From Bromus sterilis (taxonomy: Eukaryota; Streptophyta; Magnoliopsida; Poales; Poaceae), in contig OX465599.1 of assembly GCA_950022295.1 (NCBI GenBank), forward strand, positions 5,022,001 to 5,086,000: a DNA stretch of 64,000 nucleotides. The letters run 5' to 3'. Within the stretch, counting starts at the first letter, position 1, and each line of letters begins with the position of its first letter. Positions 53,801 through 62,000 of the stretch are shown here, one piece after another. A program made the position numbers and the translations under genes. The notes below the pieces were generated by a model. That model did no database searches. It had not been told where the DNA came from and worked only from the letters and a program-made list of their open reading frames with translations.

Positions 53801-55716
53801 ACGTGGATACGTGGGAAATTATTAAGTGTGCATTCCCCACTACAAGTTCTAGCAGTATAGTAATCACAACTACTCGCATGAACAATGTTGCTCATTCTTG
53901 TTGTTCATCATTCAATGGCCATATTTACAATATAAGGCCTCTTGATATGGTGCACTCAAGGCAGTTATTTCACACAAGATTATTTAAGTCAGATGAAGAT
54001 TATCCTTCATGCCTTCAAGAAATTTCTGAGCAGATATTAGAAAAATGTGATGGATTACCTTTGGCGATCATTGCTATATCTGGTTTGTTGGCTAACTCAG
54101 AAAGAACAGAAACTCTATGGGGTCAAGTGAAAGATTCAATTGGTCGTGCACTTGAAAGAAATTCTACCATTGAAGGAATGATGAAGATATTGTCACTTAG
54201 TTATTTTGATCTGCCTCCATATTTAAAAACATGCCTCTTATATCTGAGCATGTATCTAGAAGATTCTGCTATTGATAAGGAGTGCCTGATAGGAAGATGG
54301 ATTGCTGAAGGATTCATTCGTAGAGAAGACAGATACACTGCATATGAGGTAGGGGAAAGATGTTTTAATGAATTGCTCAATAGGGGTTTGATCCAACCTG
54401 AAAACACAGATGAATATGGCGAAGTGATTAGTTGTCGAGTTCATGACACAATTCTTGATTTCATCATATCCAAGTCCATAGAAGAGAACTTTGTTACTTT
54501 ACTTGGTGTTCCCATTCTGACAACTGGAGCCCAAAGCAAAGTTGTTCGTCGACTCTGTCTACAAGGTGTCAAGGAAGGAAATTCAACATTAATGACAACA
54601 GGTCTCGTGTTGTCTCATGTCCGATCGCTTATTGTGGTTAGAGGTCTTGTGGAAATCCCTTCTTCGGAGGAGTTCAGACATCTGCGTGTTCTTGACTTGA
54701 TGGGTTGCTCTGAAATGAAAAATCATCATCTTGAAAATATAGTGAGATTATTTCAGCTGAGGTACTTGAACCTGGAAGATACAAAAATAAGCAAGCTCCC
54801 GGAACAAATCGGGCGTTTGGGGTGGTTAGAGATGTTGGACCTAAGATACACTGGTGTAGAGGAATTGCCCGCATCTATTGTTAATCTTGGAAAATTGTGT
54901 CATCTACTTGTTGATAATGATATAAAATTTCCTGATGGGATTGCAAAGATGCAAGCACTGGAGACGTTGGGAGTTGTGAAGGTCTCCATTCAGCCATTTG
55001 ACTTCCTATGTGGCCTTGGCCAACTAAAGAATTTGAGAGATCTGCGGATTGACCTTCAATCCGAAGTTGATTCTAACACTGGGGATACATATGTGGTTGG
55101 GGAGGAGTGCAACAAAGCTATCGTCTCTTCTCTGTGTAAGCTAGGCACCCAGAACCTCCGCTCCCTGTTTATTAATGACGGGAGCTGGCTCTTACAGGAA
55201 CCTTTGTGCCTGCCTACCCTCGAGAAACTCATTACTATCCATTCAGCCGTCCCGCAGGTTCCAACATGGGTGAGATCCCTCAGAAACCTCCAACAGCTGC
55301 GCATTCAAGTGGAGGTAGTAAAGCAGGACGATCTCTGCATGCTTGGAGCCTTACCCAGTCTGCTTGTTCTGCATTTGGAGCAAGAAACAAAGTCAAACGA
55401 AAAGCTCAGAGTAAGTGGTGAAATTGGGTTCCAATCCTTGAGGATTTTTATTTATTATGCATGGTCGACACCAGTAGATCTGATGTTTGGGGCAAGGTCC
55501 ATGCCCAAGCTAGAAAAACTCGAGCTTGATTACTTGCACGTGATTGAAGCTGACTGTGTGGACTTTGGAATTCAGAATCTCCCCTGCCTCACTATTGTCA
55601 AATGCACTAGAGTTTGTGGTGATGATGGCATTTTTCAAGCCGTGAGGACTGCCATGGAGAGAGCAACCAACGCACATCCCAACCATCCTAGTCTATACTT
55701 TTCACTGTTATGGTGA
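47253..55716 (+). CDS. NLR3: intact CC-NB-LRR resistance-type protein, 933 residues, intron carries a Copia element
   Basis: Exon 1 is 47253-48109 and exon 2 is 53772-55716, joined in phase 2 across a 5662-bp intron (AGAAG|GTACAG ... TATAG|GTACTT). The coiled coil (about 1-130) has EDAIDDF (80-86), then a twelve-glutamine tract and P-loop GSGGMGKTT (Lys218). Exon 2 begins with kinase-2 YFVVVDDIWN, then SIVITTTR, CDGLPLAIIAI, CLLYLSMY, RVHDTILDF (VHD for MHD) and an LRR domain (LRYLNLEDTKISKLPEQIG pattern). The protein carries EVDSNTGD in the LRR region like NLR2. It is the third member of the cluster and both exons are open. Unlike NLR1 and NLR2, its intron is filled by a LINE fragment and an antisense Copia, so transcript length and splicing efficiency may differ. 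Confidence 0.85.
47829..47864 (+). repeat. CAA microsatellite coding 12 glutamines in NLR3
   Basis: Twelve uninterrupted CAA codons before PKIVSIVG. This is the longest and purest tract of the three paralogues. Confidence 0.92.
48600..48649 (-). repeat. 3' LTR of the Copia element, deleted to 50 bp
   Basis: It begins TGTTAAC and then jumps to AGCGCGTCCC, lacking 118 bp that the 5' LTR has, including the TATA box. CA microhomology is present at the breakpoint. Confidence 0.85.
48657..53180 (-). CDS. Copia polyprotein, 1507 residues, uninterrupted
   Basis: One open frame from MSSSSSSAMAAPSLAG, starting 20 bases inside the PBS, to NLNLDSCD and a TGA that overlaps the polypurine tract. Order of domains: Gag (about 20-290); zinc knuckle CQICKESGHGAWRC (290-303); protease with DTGA (344-347); GAG-pre-integrase with RLGHPS and CDAC; integrase core with Asp538, Asp600 and Glu634; reverse transcriptase with YVDD (1191-1194); RNase H with SDADWAG and STEAEYKAL, and the ADGFTK end. 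Integrase before reverse transcriptase is the Copia order. An in-frame upstream ATG at 53282 lies in the LTR and is rejected as the start. The element appears to encode everything needed for retrotransposition. Confidence 0.93.
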   Translation of the reverse strand: MSSSSSSAMAAPSLAGLGHHITEKLTRENFLVWKAQVLPHIRSTGMMGYLDGTIAAPPSVLMVEKDVAGKKEVSETPNPAYVVWYSQDQAILSFLLLSFSREVLLQVVDINTAADVWTAVQQMFASQSRAKVIQLRSQLSNTHKGDLSATDYFTKMKGFADEMAAAGKRLDEDDVVSYILQGLDSDYNSLVSALSTRTDQNLSLADLFSFLLTAEARIEAQNGGSSYSANLATRGNRGRSFGGNYRGSNSGNRTGGKPTSQGNNSGGSGGNSNYQGSGGGGSRQSGDLVCQICKESGHGAWRCAERFNRSYNNRFLGGGDRPSNPQSANAVYPQYGVDTNWYLDTGASDHVTGELQKLTVRDRYSGNEQIHTASGQGMEIAHIGRTLLPTSSRPLHLNNILHVPRAQTNLISAHQLVSDNHAYLEVYPEFFSVKDQATGSILLQGRSKGGLYPIAGQLPAHGRQMLSVAKPSTSRWHRRLGHPSIPVVQQIIRNYSLPVSNKKHHDVCDACQMAKSHQLPYPKSTSVSLAPLELIFSDVWGPGPVSVGRQKYYVSFIDDFSKFSWIYLIKNRSDVFQKFHLFQTHVERLFDRKILAMQTDWGGEYQKLNQFFERIGISHHVSCPHAHQQNGSAERKHRHIVEVGLSLLAHASMPLKFWDEAFLTVVYLINRMPSRVINNETPLERLFGTPPNYSFLRIFGCAVWPNLRPFNKHKLEFRSKQCAFIGYSSLHKGYKCLDVATGRVYISRDVIFDEHVFPFSHLHPNAGAQLRAELVLLPSHLLNLPCPTSREEVLDQSVTVSNANDQISVASVQENSDDFMQDSAATEDPLVAGSEGDMSARLSGSEQIASGYSGESADADRAGPPIPSHAENRAVAIPRAGGVPVEAPRAVAIPAATAAGAPCSPVDSSDVPSSSRPRSPYVPQRLPSSTVRGPAANVPSEDHSADAFVSSVAQRIQQQNEAQPSLRSRTRSQSGIMKPKEYKDGCVRWGNFCATGEPENLTEALADPKWKAAMNEEYAALMDNKTWHLVPPNERNNIIDCKWVYKVKTNSDGSIDRYKARLVAKGFKQRYGIDYEDTFSPVVKAATIRLILSVAVSHNWCLRQLDVKNAFLHGVLEEEVFMRQPPGYEDSCSPQYVCKLDKALYGLKQAPRAWYSRLSTKLQSLGFQFSKADTSLFFYHHHGVTMFMLIYVDDIIVASSSSVAVDALLTDLRMDFALKDLGDLHYFLGIEVKPIQHGILLSQGKYLSDILTRVGMKGCKTVSTPLSLSEKLSLLDGDTLGKEDSTKYRSIVGALQYLTLTRPDISFSVNKVCQFLHAPTTAHWSAVKRILRYLHGTATHGLKIEKSDSMLVSAFSDADWAGCPDDRRSTGGFAVFLGRNLISWSSRKQATVSRSSTEAEYKALANATAEIIWVQTLLTELGVHHPKAASLWCDNIGATYLSANPIFHARTKHIEIDYHFVRERVANKLLNIRFVPTGDQVADGFTKTLSLRQLEAFRNNLNLDSCD
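53200..53211 (-). promoter_or_regulatory. Primer-binding site of the Copia element
   Basis: TGGTATAAGAGC, one base different from the initiator-Met tRNA PBS TGGTATCAGAGC, directly after the 5' LTR. Confidence 0.85.
53212..53379 (-). repeat. 5' LTR of the Copia element, 168 bp
   Basis: It runs TGTTAACATATG...TCTATTTCACA on the minus strand and includes a TATA box (TATATAAATA, about 53260), so it holds the promoter. Confidence 0.85.
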
Positions 55717-57314
55717 TAGTTTGAATAACTGGAGAGTTGCTGCTGTTCGATGTTCTTCAATCTTTTACGGTATGGAGATGCAGTCAGTGCGCTGTATTCT
55801 CTCTGTCGGATAGTATAGAGTCCGTGTGATACCTAGTTATAAAATTAGTTAAGACTGTTAATGTACCTCCCCATGGGGGCATTGTTTGGTTATTTGCATT
55901 AGTTGCGTTTTCTGTAATAATGAGTCACCCATGTTTCATTTGCATCAAGAAACTTATTACTGTCAGTTAAATCTTGATTTTACAGTTCGTCTGTTAATCG
56001 TTTGCAGAGGTAACCAGATCAGTACTGGCTGATTGGTTGGCCACTTGAGTGTTGTGGCTGATCAATGGCCTTGGCAACCAGATTGAGTGCAGAGGTGTCG
56101 TTTAGAAAATTAATTTGGAATAGCAAATGACTCCTTGATATCTACGTACTCTCCAGATGCTTCATTAGCTGTCTGCGATGGAATGGAAGGCAGCACTTGA
56201 GTGTTTATGCTTGCTATTTCTACAGGTGCTTACAGTTGTACTGCCAGTACTAGGTAATTAACAAGCGATCTTGAGTTGCTTCCTCGGAGATTGTCATTTG
56301 TTTCTCGGATGCTTGGGTAGCTGATTGGGTCATTCAGTCAGTGTGCTACTGGCTCTCTTGCCTGAATGTGCGACTCAAGGGATGCTGCTGCACACTGCTT
56401 TGATGGTGTTGGACCTGCGTAACCAACAGTGGCTTGTATTATTTGAATTATTAAAACATGCCAAGAACCAGCTAGGAGCGTCCCCAACTCGAGAGTTAAT
56501 TTTTCAGACGTCCAGTAGTACTACTACTTATGAAGATTTACCTTTGCCTGATAATTAGCTTATCACCATGTGTGTTATTCCAAGAGATGTTTCGTGACTT
56601 GTTATCACCATGTATGTTCAACGCACATTTAAAAAATCTTCATGAATGTAAAAAACATTGCTCCTGTAATTCTGTTCTTTGTCGAATTTTATCAGTTTTT
56701 TTAACACCTGCAAAAAAAAAGCGAAGAAAACCGAACAATACAAAGAAAACCAAAAGAATAAATAAATGAAAACCAAATAAAAATTATGAAAACTCAAAGT
56801 ATAATAATGGGGAAAGACAATAAAGAACAATGAAAAAATATATACAAGGAAGAAATGCAGAGCAGAGGAGGGAGAGCGATGCAAGCAAGTGACCTGCGCT
56901 AATGGGCCAACACTATAGTTATCCGCCCGTCGTGGCCCGCTAGCGAAGGCTGGCCCCTGTCGCTGGTGGCTTTGCTGCGGCATGCTGTCATCCGGAGGTG
57001 AAGCTATTCGTTTTTCTTGTTACCGCTCAAAGAAAAAAAGAAATCTGTTTTTCATCTTGTTGGCTTTTGAATGCCATGGCACATGCCACATAATCAATTC
57101 TGCAGAAGAGAAGAACATGTCATCACCATGAATGTAGGGCTTCTGTGTTTTGCATGGCTTTGCTGCCGTGCCAGCTTATCGGTGCGGCAGCGAATTAACA
57201 AGAGAGACAAGGAAGTTTTGTGTACAAGGAATTATTGAATTACTCCGGTGCTCAAACGGATTAGTACCAAAGCTGATGGAGAACTTCGCACTTACTCAAA
57301 TTTGAATTTATTGT
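55717..57314 (+). repeat. NLR3 3' flank, paralogous to the NLR1 and NLR2 flanks
   Basis: It includes 'ccagatcagtactggctgattgg' (56010), the block matching NLR1's flank (56140-56590) and the block matching 29240-29690 (56610-56830, 57200-57310). No conserved gene. Confidence 0.6.
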
Positions 57315-57392
57315 GTAGTATACAGCCCAGCCGGAGACGATGTGAACAAGGGAGACAATGAGAGATGCATTGGGAAGGCAGCTAATGTAATA

Positions 57393-57486
57393 CTTCCTCC
57401 GATCCATAATAAATGTCGCTCATTTTGTACTAAGCTAGTACAAACTTTGTACTAGATGAGCGACACTTATTATGGATCGAAGGGAG
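57393..57486. mobile_element. Stowaway MITE, 94 bp
   Basis: The ends CTTCCTCCGATCCATAATAA and TTATTATGGATCGAAGGGAG are inverted, with TA on both sides. The centre can fold as a near-perfect hairpin. Confidence 0.9.
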
Positions 57487-57716
57487 TACGTACTAAGTAC
57501 CTCAGCTCTGTTTCGCAATAACTGATGAGGCCCATCGTGGTACAGACCGAATTCATGCCCAACAACGAACCTGTCTAAGCAATTATTTGCTGATCGACAA
57601 TGTTCTTAACTATGTCCACCTAACCGCATGGACCATGCAGCAGGTGAGAGGCAGCCATCTGGTTCTCTGATATGACGGTGCCGACACTCCAGATTCCTTG
57701 GCCCAAGCTCTTGATT

Positions 57717-57802
57717 TTTTTTGGACGATCAGGGGGGTGGGGGTGGAGAGTCTCCATCTCAATATATTTCCGTCCGAAAGTATTACATCAGAGTCCAGGG
57801 AG
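57717..57802 (-). mobile_element. 86-bp retroposed insertion (LINE or SINE 3' end)
   Basis: A 17-bp duplication, ggcccaagctcttgatt, flanks it (57700-57716 and 57803-57819). On the minus strand it ends in a run of at least seven A, the mark of target-primed reverse transcription. Unit A1 (about 41898-41914) has the empty site. Confidence 0.82.
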
Positions 57803-58277
57803 GGCCCAAGCTCTTGATTGGTCGACCGCCGGATGTCAACATAATCTTATTATTCTTTTGTCTTCTTTTAACATTTTTTATGAACAAATACTTCTTTTTG
57901 GTTTGTCAATGTGTATTTGCAAATTTGTATATGAAACTTACAAAGATTATAGACACATGCATTGCGGATATTCACGGTTCCTTTAGAGTCTTTTCATTTT
58001 CTTTTAAAAGGAAGCATGAAAGCGTGTTGAAATTAGTATCACCTGGTACAACAGTAAATAAGATTACTCATAGTGGAAGTAACATAGATAACAACATAGA
58101 TGCCACATAGCTAAAAAAGATGATGTTATAAGCATTTACAAACTTACATAGACTAGTAACATATGTGTGTTACTTATCTAAGTTACTCCCCACTATAAAC
58201 AGTTTAAAGGTGAATACTGAAGAGAATCATGAAAGCCAGGAGTAGCATTTAAACACATTAATTGTTGGATTAAAAAC

Positions 58278-58523
58278 CAGCATTGGCTTGGTTGGGGCAT
58301 CCGGCTTTAGATGTTAGACTTTGGTGTAAGGTCGGGGTATACGGCCCCGACTATCTCCATTTCTTCATCAAGAGGATAGGGCCAGCAACATTTGTTGTTA
58401 AGATGGTTGCTTCAGACTTATTGATGTATTATTTTGTAAGATTTTGTTGAATAATTAATAAAATGGCCGTATGCATCACCCTAATGCAGAGGCCGGGGGT
58501 CATTTTCCTTTTCCAAAAAAAAA
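58278..58523 (+). mobile_element. 5'-truncated LINE 3' end
   Basis: It ends 'ataaaatggccgtatgcatc..gcagaggccgggggtc' and a nine-A tail at 58515-58523, typical of Triticeae LINE tails. The empty site is at about 42770 in unit A1 ('tgttggataaaaaaacacattaattc'), which places the insertion in an A-rich target. Confidence 0.7.
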
Positions 58524-58929
58524 CATTAATTCTATGATGCACCTATAAGAACAGCCACCACAGGACCGTCTTAAATTTCATGCATGTGCTCGTGCATACT
58601 CATTTTTGTTTCTTTGTACAATACTCAGCATATTAACTTTGTCTTAAGTTACATCTTGTAAAATAATACCAAAATTCACTATGTGGGAAAGCAAACCAAA
58701 AATTTGAGGGAACACATATGAACGCATAATCTAGTACTGATGCTAATAAAGACATTATTGGTTATAAACATCTAATCTTATTTGTTACTACCTCGGATCG
58801 GGTGCATACATGGATTATAAACACCAAAAACATATCATTGTATTCACATATGGATGAATTTTCTGAGAATATACTTTTCACCACAAAAGATAGAAGATAA
58901 ATTGGTGAGTGACTACTAGTATACGACTA

Positions 58930-59087
58930 TAGTATACAGCTGGAGATGATGTAGACAAGGGAAACAATGCGAGATGGATCGGTGAGGCAGCTATATAAAG
59001 TCCCTTTGCTCTGTTCGCATTAAGTGTTGAGGCCCAAATGTGGTACAGAGCGAATTCATGCCTGACAACGACCATATCTAAAGTAAA
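58930..59087 (+). repeat. Tandem unit B2 (partial), cut by a Helitron-like end
   Basis: 'gtatacagctggagatgatgtagacaaggg' to 'aaagtaaa' matches 43212-43376 almost base for base, then stops abruptly at 59087/59088. Confidence 0.78.
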
Positions 59088-62000
59088 CTAGATCATGAAT
59101 GGCGTGCGTTGCTGCGCACGTCAATTTTGACAATACAATGATAAAAGTGTACATAAATATGAAATATATTATAAAACAATGAAATCGGATGCATGCTTAC
59201 CAGTAGATTAGCTGATATATCTAATAGAGATCCCTACAATTGTATAGAAATATGTTAGATGATAAATAGAGAGAAATATGGAGCATTGTAAGTAAAGCAT
59301 AGAATACAAGTTGGTATAAATTAGCATATGATATTTATAAAAGCTTGAAACTAAGGAAGGCTAAAGTTGTTTTTCTTTTGACCTAAAAGGCCATGTTTCT
59401 TGTTTTCTTAAAGGTGGCAACACTTTTCTTTAATTGATACACAAGATTGTCACCTTGTCAGTTTCATATGAGTTTACGATATATTTTCAAGGAAACAATG
59501 AACCTTCTTACTTGATCAATCAAAGTGAAGGCTAAACACAGGAAACGAATCACCGATAACTGATAGCAAACATAGCATCTTATAGAGAATCCATGGTCAA
59601 TTAAGATCTGGCTACAAAAAATGTTAGGACATTCTATAATACTGAAAAAATGAGATCCTTTGATGACATCATGGACCCATTCTCATCATTCAAGTACAAT
59701 AGTTTGAACTAGCATTGTAGTACAAAGATTTATTCAACATGGATGCTACTCGTACATCTTTGAAGCAGAACCTGCAAAGGAAAAATGACTTAATCTTAGG
59801 CAGAATGCGACAAATAAACTATAAATCAATGCATTAGAAGAAAATATGGAGATCACCATGGCAATTTCATTTGGCTATATATATGTAACATATGCACGAC
59901 GGTAAACAGCACATGAATAAAAATAAAATAAGACTGGAGAAAATGGAGGTTGCTGCCTGGCTAGTCAATAGAAGTGAGTATTGCTTGCTCTTGCATCATA
60001 TTCTTGAATATTTCTTAAGCACCATTATAGAAACACATACCTGAGAATAAAAAATGAGATGCCATCTCGATACAAGTGATATGGTAGCTTGCTTACGGAT
60101 CATTAGAAACAAAATAAACCTATCATAATTAGAGAGACTATCATATTTAGTGTGGACAAAGATGAACTGAGTTTACGGTCTCCAAAAAAATCATTTAATT
60201 GAGTCACTTTAGATATAATGTCCGAGAAGTTTAATACATAAGCCACAATGTGTTGTTAGCTCCAACATAGGAGCAAATATCATCATTATTGTGCTAAATT
60301 ACATATGAGATGCTCCTTTTAACTTACTCCGCAATAGGTTACTGTTCTAAACATCAGCATGCAAGAAAGTTTATTAAAGCGGTGTAGAATATTACCATCA
60401 ATTTATGCAATTTACCAAATTAAATGAAATAAAAGTACCAAACTAATCTTCCTGCTCACTCCCCATCTGGCCAGGTGATGAAATAAATCAGAACATGAGT
60501 TGAGCAGAACACTGATAAAGGGGGTTTTCTCTTGCATGATGCACACCAGACAAAGAAAAGAAATCATTGCTACATGTATACTCCCTCCGTTCCAAATTAG
60601 ATGACTTCCCTTTGTGTACATATGTAGCTAAATATGTATACAAAGGAAAGTCATCTAATTTGGAACGAAGGGAGTATTAAAAAGAACAAACACAATAATC
60701 ACAATCTTCCATTACAAAGCACTCCGCAGACCACTAAAGGACAGGAGATACCAAACATTTGATGCATATCACTCCTCTTTCGTTGCACTACAGGAATATA
60801 TGATTAGAAGTCAACACCCGAACAAACATGTAGCATCTTATTTGGATTTTGTACTAATGAATCATGAAATTGTGATGTAATAAGTTCTGAGCAAACATCA
60901 AGATTACCCATTCGATGCGTTTCTTACTTTATAGTTGATTGACCATGTGTTTTCTTATATACAGAAAGGAAAAGCATTTTTCTATCATTGAAAACACTTT
61001 GATAATAAAAAGTCTAAAGGTTAAACAATGATCCGGCGGTCACACAACAACAATGATCAGAGCGGGAAGTCGGTTGTCTGAGCCAACACCAATTCATCCT
61101 ATAAACATAAAAAAGACCACAAGATGGAGGTGGAGGGAGTGATCGACCTTGTAGTGTTGGCCCAGAAAGAGGCATGTGAGGAGTAGACAATGACTGTCGC
61201 CTGTTGCAGCCTATCTAGAAAGTGGAGGGGGAGCACCACTGGTCTGGTTGCCAGATGTGTAGCCAGTGGAACCACCTTGTCACCGTCACAGAGGAGGCAC
61301 TGTTCCTGCAATATGGTGGAAGAGGATATGAGCACTTAGCCACAGGCCAAAGGTTGCCCAATTAGGAGGCACTACAGATTTCCTGGGTAGTGCGATGCAC
61401 AATCGACATCGAGGGAGTGCGAACACGCGGCTACCATCTTGGACGTCACCACACCTCAAGATGATGTTTTTGGTAGCGTTTCCACCTGGCAAGCGCACGA
61501 TTTGTGGTGGACGCCAACATTGGAGGTAGAGGGCGGGCGAGGGGTGCCACGGCTCGAAATCAATGCATCCCTCGGCTCGAAGTCAATGCATGTGGCAGTA
61601 GTTGCAAGAAAGCGACATCATAGTAGGATTTGCCCACCGACCGAGGTCCCTAGAGAGTGCAGTGGTCGGTGTCTGGGATAGGAGGATTCGAGGGTTGAGA
61701 TGACCCGACCTGGTAGGCCGTGCTTATGGCTGAATCAACCAGAGTACCCAGATTTTTTCATCGGAATACGTTCCCTCGTACAGTCGACTCAGTTAGTGAC
61801 AAACCAGAAGGTTAAACATCGATCAAACGACTACAAAGGACTCAGATGTGAAATCTGATGGCCAGAAATGCGTATGTCTGAGAGGTCTGGAAAATGGTTC
61901 CGATAGTGCGCATTGTGGCGCCCATCCATTTTGACAAGAAACGATAGATATTTTCATCAAATGAAGGCAAAAACTAATGAAAAGTTGATTTTTCTACCGA

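Larger units (their letters stand above)
57315..58929 (+). repeat. Tandem unit B1 (segmental duplicate of unit A1)
   Basis: 'gtatacagcccagccggagacgatgtg' to 'gactactagtatacgactatag' matches 30105-30326 plus 41813-43211. It lacks the Harbinger-like insertion and so serves as the empty site. It carries three small insertions of its own: a Stowaway, an 86-bp retroposed piece and a LINE 3' end. Confidence 0.78.
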
